Source: Thermoplasmatota archaeon (GTDB lineage Archaea; Thermoplasmatota; E2; DHVEG-1). From it: a stretch of DNA of 51,831 bases. Below are positions 27,397-36,003 of this stretch, piece after piece. The notes under the pieces were generated by a model. That model had not been told where the DNA came from and did no database searches. It saw nothing but the letters and a program-made list of their open reading frames with translations. The position numbers and the translations under genes are program-made. The DNA is taken from positions 1 through 51,831 of the forward strand of contig JAUWBM010000007.1 in the NCBI GenBank assembly GCA_030601705.1, read 5' to 3'. Position 1 is the first letter of the stretch. Every line of letters starts with the position of its first letter.

Positions 27397-27525
27397 TCAA
27401 TCTAATTTTGCTAAAACTCTTTCAATTTGAGTTTTCTTTTTTGGTTTTAATTTTATTGGATGTTTTCTCCAAGAAGGTATTGCATTAGGATAATCAGCCT
27501 TTTTCCAAGATTTATCTTTTATCAT
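27397..27525 (-). CDS. small basic protein
   Basis: 42 aa MIKDKSWKKADYPNAIPSWRKHPIKLKPKKKTQIERVLAKLD; SD AGGAGG. Confidence 0.4.
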   Translation of the reverse strand: MIKDKSWKKADYPNAIPSWRKHPIKLKPKKKTQIERVLAKLD

Positions 27526-27564
27526 TTCATCCTCCTGTTATTTTGTTTTCTCGTCTTAGAAAAA

Positions 27565-27871
27565 AGAGAATATAGGTTGCAGCCCAGGTGCTTTGTGTCT
27601 GATACGGAGTTAAGCCCTCAATACGATTCACACGATAAGGTTACTGTCACCAGCAATTACATCTCATAGAGACGGTGTGCCACTTGCCTCGCTTCGGTAT
27701 ACTAATTAATTCACATAGCCCAATTATTCAGCGTTCTTTTGCCTACACGTAGGTAAACCTCGTGACCAAGATCGTCTATGACGCATGGTAACTACTCGGA
27801 TTTTAAGACTCTCCTGCTGGGATGTGCGTTCAGTTTTCCAACACTTTCGGTTTTGTTCTCCTATATTCTCT
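27565..27871 (-). ncRNA. candidate large structured RNA (about 307 nt)
   Basis: Closed by 12-bp inverted repeat AGAGAATATAGG/CCTATATTCTCT followed by TTTTT on the minus strand; internal CCTAC/GTAGG, CGTC/GACG within ACCA/TGGT, TCTC/GAGA hairpins; no credible minus-strand ORF. Confidence 0.5.
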
Positions 27872-27890
27872 CAATTTTCAAAAAACTTTG

Positions 27891-27934
27891 AGCCTGAAGG
27901 GGGAATCGAATCCCCTCAAACTCCATGTAGGCTA
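27891..27934 (-). repeat. TAG-anchored hairpin element, copy A3
   Basis: TAGCCTACATGGAGTTTGAGGGGATTCGATTCCCCCTTCAGGCT; 31/45 aligned bases after the TAG identical to copy A2. Confidence 0.6.
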
Positions 27935-28189
27935 AACTGCTTTGATCGTTTCTGTGATTATGGTTACTTTTTCGATGGTCATTGTCACAATTCTCCAATA
28001 TTCATTATATAAGCCATGATCCGCAGCTCTTACTTCTTTTGCATGGGCAATCGCTTGCTCAAGCCCATAAACTTCTTCATTAAGTTTACCATCAAATTTT
28101 AATCCAAGCCGCTTGTGATATTGGGAATATTTCTCTGGTAATAAAGTACCCTGTTCAACCCTGATTTGATAAGATACACTCTTTTTCAT
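27932..28189 (-). CDS. hypothetical protein
   Basis: 85 aa ORF with SD; stop TAG is the first codon of hairpin A3. Confidence 0.55.
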   Translation of the reverse strand: MKKSVSYQIRVEQGTLLPEKYSQYHKRLGLKFDGKLNEEVYGLEQAIAHAKEVRAADHGLYNEYWRIVTMTIEKVTIITETIKAV

Positions 28190-28201
28190 CTCATTCTCCT
28201 G

Positions 28202-28477
28202 TTAAATATACATTCTAACTAAAATTTTTCCTGCTTCTTTTAAAGACTCTTTCTCAATTCCTACCCATTCATAAATAGCATTACTTAACCAACAAGCCTT
28301 AGCCCAACATTTAGGAAGCTTGTGTAAATTTCCGGTCATCTTTTTATCGTTCTCATCATACCAAATTGCGATTTGTCCACCGCTAATCAATTTACCATTA
28401 TCACAACCTATGATACCATGATCCAAAAAATGAAACTCACAACCTTCTAGATCTTTGATATAATTTTCTTTTGTCAT
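28202..28477 (-). CDS. hypothetical protein, first gene of leftward operon
   Basis: 91 aa; SD AAGGAGGA, directly downstream of the promoter. Confidence 0.55.
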   Translation of the reverse strand: MTKENYIKDLEGCEFHFLDHGIIGCDNGKLISGGQIAIWYDENDKKMTGNLHKLPKCWAKACWLSNAIYEWVGIEKESLKEAGKILVRMYI

Positions 28478-28490
28478 CTTGTCCTCCTTT

Positions 28491-28599
28491 TGTCAAATCT
28501 CACCCTTAATTTACGGTAGCCGTAATTAATTGTCAAGATTTATTTTACGTTCTCCGTAATTATTCTCATTTATTTTGGAAAGTGTGAGCTATGTCACAT
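28491..28599 (-). promoter_or_regulatory. leftward promoter/operator module (copy 1 of 109-bp inverted repeat)
   Basis: TTGACA-17-TAAATT; operators TTACGGCTACCGTAA (between -35 and -10) and TTACGGAGAACGTAA (upstream); CRP-like TGTGA-N6-TCACA at 28583-28598. Confidence 0.75.
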
Positions 28600-28652
28600 C
28601 ATTATTTACTTTGTTTTTCATATAGAGTGTAGTATTTTGTGGCGAGAATGAG

Positions 28653-28895
28653 ATGAAAGAAATAAAATATTAAGGTTCGGACAGCGTAAAAGAATACCTG
28701 GCGAGAAAACTCAAAAAACTGAAAGATGCAAAAAGGAGTTTTTATGGTTCTCGGAAAGTTTCAATTCACACCAGTCAGGCTGTAAACCCGGAGAGAAGAA
28801 GGATCACAGATACATGTAATAACCTCAATATCTCCAGAAAGAAATATAAGAAGTCGGTCATAAGGCAGAGAGCTTTAAAGCGTGGGAGAGTGTAA
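28653..28895 (+). pseudogene. small basic ORF interrupted by in-frame TAA at codon 7
   Basis: ATG AAA GAA ATA AAA TAT TAA then open for 73 codons: GSDSVKEYLARKLKKLKDAKRSFYGSRKVSIHTSQAVNPERRRITDTCNNLNISRKKYKKSVIRQRALKRGRV*. Confidence 0.4.
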
Positions 28896-28897
28896 AA

Positions 28898-29104
28898 ATG
28901 TTAGATAAAGATAAATATATTAAAGCATATAGAATATTAAATGAAAATTTACCTCGTGCCACAAGAGAAATGAGTTGTTGTTATGAACTTTTTGAATGTA
29001 AAGTAAAAGAAATAATTCGAGGTGATAGTGAAAGTATTGTAATTGTTGAAATGAATGGTTTTTACCCAGCCGTGACAAATGAATGGAGTTTTATAATTGA
29101 GTAA
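28898..29104 (+). CDS. hypothetical protein
   Basis: 68 aa ORF. Confidence 0.45.
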   Translation: MLDKDKYIKAYRILNENLPRATREMSCCYELFECKVKEIIRGDSESIVIVEMNGFYPAVTNEWSFIIE

Positions 29105-29119
29105 TGAAAAGGAGATAAT

Positions 29120-29272
29120 ATGAAAAACAAATATCAATTATTAGCTGATAAGTGGAAAAATCAGGCTGATAAGTCGAGCAACGAACAAGAGCAAACATGG
29201 TTATATGGTTGTGTAGCAGATTTGGAGTCATTAATTAGCCGGCAATCTAAAAAGTCAGTAAAAGTGGTGTAA
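29120..29272 (+). CDS. hypothetical small protein
   Basis: 50 aa ORF with SD AAGGAGA. Confidence 0.4.
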   Translation: MKNKYQLLADKWKNQADKSSNEQEQTWLYGCVADLESLISRQSKKSVKVV

Positions 29273-29336
29273 TGAAAAACAAACTAACTGATAGGCAAAA
29301 AAGATTTGTAGATGGATAAGAAAGTATAGTTAATCA

Positions 29337-29753
29337 ATGACTGATAAACAATCAGAAGAACAGCCGAAAAGAAATCCTGCTGACCATTTAAAAAAGCATC
29401 AGTTTAAACCTGGGCAGTCGGGGAATCCCGAAGGGCGCTCCAAGAAGGAAAAAACCTTCTCTGATACTGCTAGACAACTGCTCGAGGCAAAGAGTGTAGA
29501 TATAACTTTTAAATCAAACAAGGGAAAGGAAAAGAGAATTCATCTTGAAAGTTCTCAAAATTTTTACCATTCGCTTGTTGTGGCACTTCTGATGAAAGCC
29601 TTAAAAGGTGACGTAAGGGCAATAAGAGAGCTTGCCAATCGTACCGATGGGCTACCCAAACAATCAGCAGATATAAAATTCGATGGGTTTATATTAAAGG
29701 TTGTGGGTGTAGAAATAGATAAATTCCCCCAAAAAGATGCAGATAGAGATTGA
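29337..29753 (+). CDS. DUF5681-like putative terminase small subunit
   Basis: HQFKPGQSGNPEGRSKKEKTF motif; immediately upstream of and overlapping the large subunit gene. Confidence 0.65.
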   Translation: MTDKQSEEQPKRNPADHLKKHQFKPGQSGNPEGRSKKEKTFSDTARQLLEAKSVDITFKSNKGKEKRIHLESSQNFYHSLVVALLMKALKGDVRAIRELANRTDGLPKQSADIKFDGFILKVVGVEIDKFPQKDADRD

Positions 29754-30984
29754 TATAAAACCCAAGAATGAGCCACAGAGGCTCATTCTTGAGAATAAGA
29801 ATCCGAATCTATTATTTTCAGGACCGTGGGGATCCGGTAAAACCTATATAGGGGCAGCAAAAGCATTTATGTTGGGTACAATGTATCCAAATAATTGCAT
29901 CGCGCTTGTAAGAAAAAAAAGAGTTGATCTTAAACCTACGCTTTGGAAATGGTTTGTTGAGAAAATATTGCCCCCTGATCTTATAGTAAGGAAGGATGAT
30001 ACCGAACTTTATAGAAAAATAGCCAATGGATCTGAATTTTATGGAATAGGGCTGGATTCAACCGAGGATGTGAACAAATTAGCATCAAGAGAATATGGAT
30101 TTATAGTTGTTGAGGAGGCAAAGGAAACAAATGAACAAGATTTTGATGAAAAGATTGTACGATGTTTGAGGCTTCCTTCTGTCCCATTCCACCAAGTTTT
30201 ATTACTCACCAATCCGGGATCACCAAATCATTATTTATATCAAAGATTCTATATGGAAAGACGTAATGGAAACCATAAAATAGAATCCGAAATATTACCA
30301 AATCTACCGAAAAGTTATTATGAAAGGCTGAATCAATTAAAAGGCATATATAAAGAAAGATATGTGCTTGGGAAGTGGACGTCCTTTGAAGGTTTAGTAT
30401 ATCCATACGACCCGGGTAAACATAATATACCGCGCTTTAAGATTCCCAAAGATGGAAAGAGAGTTTTAGCGATTGATTTTGGGTTCGATCACCCATTTGT
30501 AGTACAATGGTGGTATGTATCACCAAGCGATATTTGGTATCGCTATAGGGAAATTTATATGTCTCAAAGAACGGTGAAAAAACATTCAATAGATATTAAG
30601 AAATTTTGTGAAATTGATGATATGGAGCCTTTGGTTATTTGTGATCATGATGCTGAGGATAGGGCAACCTTGAGAGAAAATGGAATAAAAACTATGCCAG
30701 CACAAAAGAGTAGATTAGCAGGTCAGCAAGTTGTATATGATAAGTTCGAGAATGGTCAGATATTTTTTCTTGAAAATTCGCTTGTTGAAATAGATCAACG
30801 ACTTATGATGGCGGGACGTCCTACAAAAACAGAAGATGAATTTGCCAATTATATGTGGGCAAATCTCAAGACAAAAGAGGACATGATAAAACAAAAAGAT
30901 GATGGCATGGATACAATGAGATATGCGATATATACGAGTATAAAGAAAATGGGCAGAAGAAAAGGCGGGGTATATATTGGATAA
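29737..30984 (+). CDS. terminase large subunit
   Basis: Walker A LLFSGPWGSGKTYIGAAKAF, Walker B-like GFIVVEEAKE, nuclease region VLAIDFGFDHPF. Confidence 0.9.
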   Translation: MQIEIDIKPKNEPQRLILENKNPNLLFSGPWGSGKTYIGAAKAFMLGTMYPNNCIALVRKKRVDLKPTLWKWFVEKILPPDLIVRKDDTELYRKIANGSEFYGIGLDSTEDVNKLASREYGFIVVEEAKETNEQDFDEKIVRCLRLPSVPFHQVLLLTNPGSPNHYLYQRFYMERRNGNHKIESEILPNLPKSYYERLNQLKGIYKERYVLGKWTSFEGLVYPYDPGKHNIPRFKIPKDGKRVLAIDFGFDHPFVVQWWYVSPSDIWYRYREIYMSQRTVKKHSIDIKKFCEIDDMEPLVICDHDAEDRATLRENGIKTMPAQKSRLAGQQVVYDKFENGQIFFLENSLVEIDQRLMMAGRPTKTEDEFANYMWANLKTKEDMIKQKDDGMDTMRYAIYTSIKKMGRRKGGVYIG

Positions 30985-30995
30985 AATTAAAATGA

Positions 30996-31214
30996 TTGGA
31001 GATTATTATGGACGAAAAGGAACACATCAAGCTTTTAAAGGATTTTTTCCTTTGGCTGATTCATACCGCAAAGATAGAAATTATTGATGCTGAAGAACAT
31101 ATAGAGGCGCATGGCTTTGCCAAGGGAGACTTGTGCCCAATATACTCCATTGAGATATTAATAAAAATGTATAGGAAAAAAGAAGGGATTGAAAATGACA
31201 AGCGGGACAAATAG
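30996..31214 (+). CDS. hypothetical protein
   Basis: 72 aa ORF. Confidence 0.4.
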   Translation: MEIIMDEKEHIKLLKDFFLWLIHTAKIEIIDAEEHIEAHGFAKGDLCPIYSIEILIKMYRKKEGIENDKRDK

Positions 31215-31237
31215 CAAAGATTAAAGCAAGTAAATTA

Positions 31238-31387
31238 ATGAAAAATGTTACATTAAACATAAAAATAACTGGAATGGCAAAATATAAAACAAGACAGTTT
31301 ATTGCAGTAAAACTGATGAAATTGGCAGCATTGTTTTTGGGTTGCGAAATAAAAATTAGCATTAACATGCTAAAAACAAGAAATTGA
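31238..31387 (+). CDS. hypothetical small protein
   Basis: 49 aa ORF. Confidence 0.35.
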   Translation: MKNVTLNIKITGMAKYKTRQFIAVKLMKLAALFLGCEIKISINMLKTRN

Positions 31388-31390
31388 GAA

Positions 31391-31600
31391 ATGATACCAA
31401 TTGGATTTAGTGATGTTGAGGAAAAAATTATGGATAAAATAGTCAATGCCCATAATCTATATATGTCTCTTGAAAAACAACACCCGACGGATATAACCGA
31501 ATGGATAAATGCTATACATATACTTCAACACCTTCTTGGAATGCGAATATTAAATCGGGAGCATCCAGATATATTCCCAATTAAAGAAGATAAAGAATGA
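31391..31600 (+). CDS. hypothetical protein
   Basis: 69 aa ORF. Confidence 0.45.
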   Translation: MIPIGFSDVEEKIMDKIVNAHNLYMSLEKQHPTDITEWINAIHILQHLLGMRILNREHPDIFPIKEDKE

Positions 31601-31869
31601 TTAGCATCCAACTTTCAAAAGGATTGAAAATAGATATAAAAACAAATCCTTATTTGCCTGAAGGATGGATGGCTTTTGTACCAAAAGAACCCCACAAATC
31701 AGTATATTTATATGATACAAAGGAACAGAAAACGTATGAAATAGAACCGTTCAGATATATTCCTTTTATAGAACAGATAGAGGATAATAATGAATTCTTA
31801 TTCGTAATGAAGGATATGATGGAAATATGTAAAAAGGAGATAAATGATGTCAATATTCAAGAAACCTGA
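31597..31869 (+). CDS. hypothetical protein
   Basis: 90 aa ORF, ATGA overlap. Confidence 0.45.
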   Translation: MISIQLSKGLKIDIKTNPYLPEGWMAFVPKEPHKSVYLYDTKEQKTYEIEPFRYIPFIEQIEDNNEFLFVMKDMMEICKKEINDVNIQET

Positions 31870-33208
31870 TAAGATAATCTCAATCGCAAAGAAGGGCAGA
31901 GTCTACATTGCGACTGATCAAGGGCGGATTGTATCGGCAAACAAGCTGGAAAGAATCGAGAAGAGTAGTCAGCAAATAGAGAAAGAGAATCTCAGCATGA
32001 TGGATAAAGGGCTTATTGCGAGACCCTATAACTGTGATACATTTCTCGAGCTCTATGAATCCAACCCGGTTTTCTTTGCGACTGTGAATCAGGTAGCACG
32101 TGATGTTGCTGGGCTTGGCTGGAAATTATTGTTAAGAGAAGGCAAAGAAGAAAATAAAACAGAAAAGGAAGAGCTTGAAACGTTTTTGAAGAAGCCGAAT
32201 GACAAAGAATCGTTAAGAAATCTTTTCAAATCGCTGCTCATAGATTGGGGCGTGATAGGATACTATGGAATTGAGCCTGTGAGAAATGATGGGGGCAAAG
32301 TGGCAGAGATGTACCGAGTGCCGGCACGAACACTCTGGGCGCACAAGGACAGGGAAAAATTTTGTCAGCAACGTGAAGGGAAGTGTGTCTGGTTTAAACA
32401 GTTTGGCGCTGAAAAGAATATAAATATGGAGACCGGAGACGAGGGTGAATTCAAGAATAAGAATGCAAACGAGTTGATATATAGCAAGAATGATTATCCC
32501 CGTAATGACTATTATGGGATGCCATATATTCTTCCCGCTGTAGGATCGGTCTTCAGCCTAATCGGGATACGAGATTTTAACTTATCATTTTTCACAAATT
32601 ATGGTATACCAGCCTATCTTGTTACTCTTGAGGGTGATTGGGAGGATGGATCAGAAAAGAAAATAACTGATTATCTAAATAATGAAGTTAGGGGTTCTGA
32701 TAATGCACATAAGACACTAGTTCTCACTCAGCCCGAAGGATGCAAAGCGGTATTTGATGCGCTCTCAACTGAAGTCAAGGAGGGTTCATTTAAACTGTAT
32801 CAACAGATACTCAGGGAGGACATACTTGCCTCATATTCAATGCCGCCCTACCGTCTTGGAATCAATATAGTCGGTAAGCTCGGTGGATCAAACATCATGG
32901 AGGCAACAGAGATATATAAAAACGGTGTTGTCGAACCGCTCCAGATGGATCTGGAATCAATAATGAATGATAAGATAATCAAGGAAGGAATGAGTTTTGA
33001 ATCCTATGAGTTCAAATTCAATGATCTTGACATCAGGGATTTGGGCGTAGAGATAGAGCGATACAATAAATTAATTGAGCATGCCGCGATGACCCCGAAT
33101 CAGGCGATAACATTGCTCGGTTTGGGTGAGACTTACACAGAGGGGAATAAATATTATGTGATGAGTTCTTTGATTGAGATAGGAGAAAGCGATAAGGAGA
33201 AATCATAA
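31844..33208 (+). CDS. phage portal protein
   Basis: 454 aa; size and position after terminase; YYGMPYILPAVGSVFSLIGIRDFNLSFFTNYGIPAYLVTL and MPPYRLGI portal-type motifs. Confidence 0.85.
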   Translation: MMSIFKKPDKIISIAKKGRVYIATDQGRIVSANKLERIEKSSQQIEKENLSMMDKGLIARPYNCDTFLELYESNPVFFATVNQVARDVAGLGWKLLLREGKEENKTEKEELETFLKKPNDKESLRNLFKSLLIDWGVIGYYGIEPVRNDGGKVAEMYRVPARTLWAHKDREKFCQQREGKCVWFKQFGAEKNINMETGDEGEFKNKNANELIYSKNDYPRNDYYGMPYILPAVGSVFSLIGIRDFNLSFFTNYGIPAYLVTLEGDWEDGSEKKITDYLNNEVRGSDNAHKTLVLTQPEGCKAVFDALSTEVKEGSFKLYQQILREDILASYSMPPYRLGINIVGKLGGSNIMEATEIYKNGVVEPLQMDLESIMNDKIIKEGMSFESYEFKFNDLDIRDLGVEIERYNKLIEHAAMTPNQAITLLGLGETYTEGNKYYVMSSLIEIGESDKEKS

Positions 33209-33220
33209 GGAAAATTAAAA

Positions 33221-33397
33221 TGAAATTAATAAAATTTAGACGACTTAATAAAATTATTTGGGAAATAGCATTCAATGAAAAACACCTATTTGCAAAGTTG
33301 AATGGGGATATGGCGGAAATTATCATGCCTGCAAAAAGCTGGATTATCAGATTATGGAGAATATTTTTTCCAATGAAAGAAATGAAAAAATCATAAG
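33221..33397 (+). CDS. hypothetical small protein
   Basis: 58 aa ORF. Confidence 0.35.
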
Positions 33398-33407
33398 GAA
33401 AAGAGTA

Positions 33408-33578
33408 ATGAATGGAATAGAAATAAATTTTTGTAATGAATCGATAACAATATCAACTTCATACATTTGTCTGAAATGTGGTAAGCCATTTGTTTACCCT
33501 GACGGCACTACTGTAATGCAAGATTTATGTAAATGCTTAGTAACGGATAACACTGAAGTGGAACAGGAGAAGAAATGA
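33408..33578 (+). CDS. small zinc-ribbon-like protein
   Basis: ICLKCGKPFVYPDGTTVMQDLCKC. Confidence 0.45.
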   Translation: MNGIEINFCNESITISTSYICLKCGKPFVYPDGTTVMQDLCKCLVTDNTEVEQEKK

Positions 33579-33892
33579 ATAAATGGGAAAAAGCATGTAA
33601 AGAATGGTTAAAAGGATGTAGTTGTTCATCAGCAAATAAACAGGAAGAATGCAAGGATTGTACAAAAGCATTTCATGACCATTTGCGGGAATTGACAAAA
33701 GTATATATTGAACCCGATCATTATAAATTTTTGAGAGCTTCTACTTTAGGAACCCGATCTCGATATGGCTGGATATGCCCTAAATGCGGAAAATCCAATG
33801 CTCCATGGATGCCAACTTGTAACTGTGGCAAAGATATAAAATGTAATTATAGTAATATCCCTTGGCAGCTCATGTCTTCAATATCTGAATAA
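33575..33892 (+). CDS. Cys-rich protein with zinc ribbon
   Basis: CPKCGKSNAPWMPTCNCGKDIKC. Confidence 0.5.
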   Translation: MNKWEKACKEWLKGCSCSSANKQEECKDCTKAFHDHLRELTKVYIEPDHYKFLRASTLGTRSRYGWICPKCGKSNAPWMPTCNCGKDIKCNYSNIPWQLMSSISE

Positions 33893-34163
33893 TGAATACT
33901 AAAGATTACGTTAAAATACGCTTTTTGAAAATTGATAACTCGGTGGGGAAGTGAAGTGGGATGCTTTTTAAAATTGTGTTTTTGAATGTATCCGACAAAG
34001 AAGTTACAAACACAATTGATTATCAACTATTCAATCTAATCGCTCTAAATGGGGTGTCCAGCCGGGATGTCAATGAAAGGAGAATGAAATGAAGCGATTA
34101 AAAGAAATCAAAAAAACAACCCGTGCTACGCCTATGGTTATGCAGGGCAGATGAATTACACTA

Positions 34164-34799
34164 ATGACATTAATAAAAAAGAAGGAGATAAAAATGTTTA
34201 GTTTAGAAATGACAGAGCCAAAATCAGTAAAGAAAGCAGATGATTCAAAAAAGGAGGTTAGAACAGTAGAAACAATTAGTAACAGAATCTACTTTTATTC
34301 AGAAATTGATAGAGAAAATATTTTAAAGTTAAATAAGAGTTTAATTGAACTTCGGAATGATCATATAACTCAGTCACAAATAAAAGAATCTGAACCAAAT
34401 ATAATTAAATTACATATAAATAGTTATGGAGGAAGTATATTTGCTGGTATAGCAGGAATGGACGAAATTATTAAGATTTCTAAATCTGTAAAAATTCATA
34501 CGATTATAGATGGATGTTGTGCCTCTGCTGGAACATTTTTGTCAATAGTTGGAACAAGAAGATTTATCAACAAACACGCCTATATGTTAATTCATCAATT
34601 GAGTAATGTAATGTGGGGTAAGTATGAAGAATTTAAGGATGAAATGCAAAATATGGATAAATTAATGGAAATGATTAGAAATTTATATGATCAATATACA
34701 AAATTACCATCGGATAAACTTGATGAAATATTAAGGCACGATCTTTGGTTTAATTCAGAAGAATGTCTGAATTATGGACTTGTCGATGAAATTATTTAA
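34164..34799 (+). CDS. ClpP-like head maturation protease
   Basis: IIKLHINSYGGSIFAGIAGMDEI, DGCCASAGTFLSIVGTRRFI, AYMLIHQ. Confidence 0.85.
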   Translation: MTLIKKKEIKMFSLEMTEPKSVKKADDSKKEVRTVETISNRIYFYSEIDRENILKLNKSLIELRNDHITQSQIKESEPNIIKLHINSYGGSIFAGIAGMDEIIKISKSVKIHTIIDGCCASAGTFLSIVGTRRFINKHAYMLIHQLSNVMWGKYEEFKDEMQNMDKLMEMIRNLYDQYTKLPSDKLDEILRHDLWFNSEECLNYGLVDEII

Positions 34800-34888
34800 T
34801 GCTAATAGTTTATTAATAAATGAACTAAATCAATCGGTGGATATATAAAAGTATGTTTGAATTCAAATAGATTAGAGAATGGAAAATA

Positions 34889-35698
34889 ATGCCAAGTAAA
34901 TTAAACATACATCGTAAATTCCGTAGCCTTATGAGCAGAAGTACTCCGGAACTGCGGATCAAGATTCGGGCAAGCCTCGATCTGATGCGGAAGGCGATAC
35001 TCAAAGAGATGCGCCAGAAATTTATGAAGGATCGGGCGAAGCGGATAGCCGAGGGGATAATAGATTGGGAAGCCCTTGGCGCTCAGCAGGAGACACTATT
35101 GAAAAAAACTATCATGGATATAATGGACAAAGCTGGCGGAATCGCATTCGGAATAAAAAAGCAAATTGAGGCGGGATTCGATATATTGAATGTAGAGGCG
35201 GTCAGGATAGCCGAGGATATAACGAGCGAGTTAATAAAACAGATAGGGGACGAGGCCAGAAAGAATATCAAATATCTTATAAGGGAAGGTATCAAAGAAG
35301 GCAAAACAATGCACGAGATCGCTATGGGGATAAGACTTGAACAATTGGGAATAACGTTTCGAGACCTCAAAGCATCCGCAAATTATGAGGAGTGGCTCCT
35401 GATAAATAGACCGGAGCTAGGAGCAAAAGAAATTGAACGCAGAATAAGAGTTTATGAGGCAAGAAAATACAGGAAGCGATGTGCCTTGATTGCGCGCACG
35501 GAAACGGCAAGAGCCGTAAGTGAAGGCTCAATTCTTGGATACAAACAAAGCGGAGTAAACAAAGTGGAGTTTATTGCTTCTGCAGATGCTTGCGAAGAAT
35601 GTGCGGATCTGGATGGAAAGATATATAGCATAGGCGAGGTAAGCGGTATTCTGCCCGTTCATCCGGCTTGTAGATGCACCTATGCACCAGTAATATAA
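34889..35698 (+). CDS. phage minor head / head morphogenesis protein (Mu F / SPP1 gp7-like)
   Basis: ARTETARAVSEGSILGYKQSGVNKVEFIASADACEECADLDGKIYSIGEV...LPVHPACRCTYAPV. Confidence 0.85.
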   Translation: MPSKLNIHRKFRSLMSRSTPELRIKIRASLDLMRKAILKEMRQKFMKDRAKRIAEGIIDWEALGAQQETLLKKTIMDIMDKAGGIAFGIKKQIEAGFDILNVEAVRIAEDITSELIKQIGDEARKNIKYLIREGIKEGKTMHEIAMGIRLEQLGITFRDLKASANYEEWLLINRPELGAKEIERRIRVYEARKYRKRCALIARTETARAVSEGSILGYKQSGVNKVEFIASADACEECADLDGKIYSIGEVSGILPVHPACRCTYAPVI

Positions 35699-35709
35699 GG
35701 AGAAATAAA

Positions 35710-36003
35710 ATGGCAACACTTGATCAATGCAATTATTGTAAATATTATTCAACACCTTTAGAAGAGATAGAAATTATCAAAAAAGGGATTGGCTGCGATT
35801 ATAGAGAAAAAATTCTTATGTGTGATAATTGTCGCAGGAGAAAAAATTTTGTATTTGTTGATCCAAAAGATGGAATTGAGAAATACAATCGAACTTATAG
35901 TAAACATTATTCTACACTATGTCCCAATGATATTACCAATAGAAATGGATTTATAGATAATTGTGATATACAGATAAAAGAGGTTAACAATGAGAATAAA
36001 TGA
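35710..36003 (+). CDS. Cys-rich hypothetical protein
   Basis: CNYCKYYSTP...CDNCRRRKNFVFV. Confidence 0.45.
   Translation: MATLDQCNYCKYYSTPLEEIEIIKKGIGCDYREKILMCDNCRRRKNFVFVDPKDGIEKYNRTYSKHYSTLCPNDITNRNGFIDNCDIQIKEVNNENK

Noticed and set aside
27601-27640. 5S rRNA-like string GGAGTTAAGCCCTC
   Set aside because: Short similarity only, on the strand opposite to the operon; surrounding sequence does not match 5S rRNA architecture.
26753-28012. Plus-strand ORFs 26753-27031, 26916-27260, 27460-27669, 27785-28012
   Set aside because: Antisense to the leftward operon (XRE, SD-supported genes and structured RNA); no domains.
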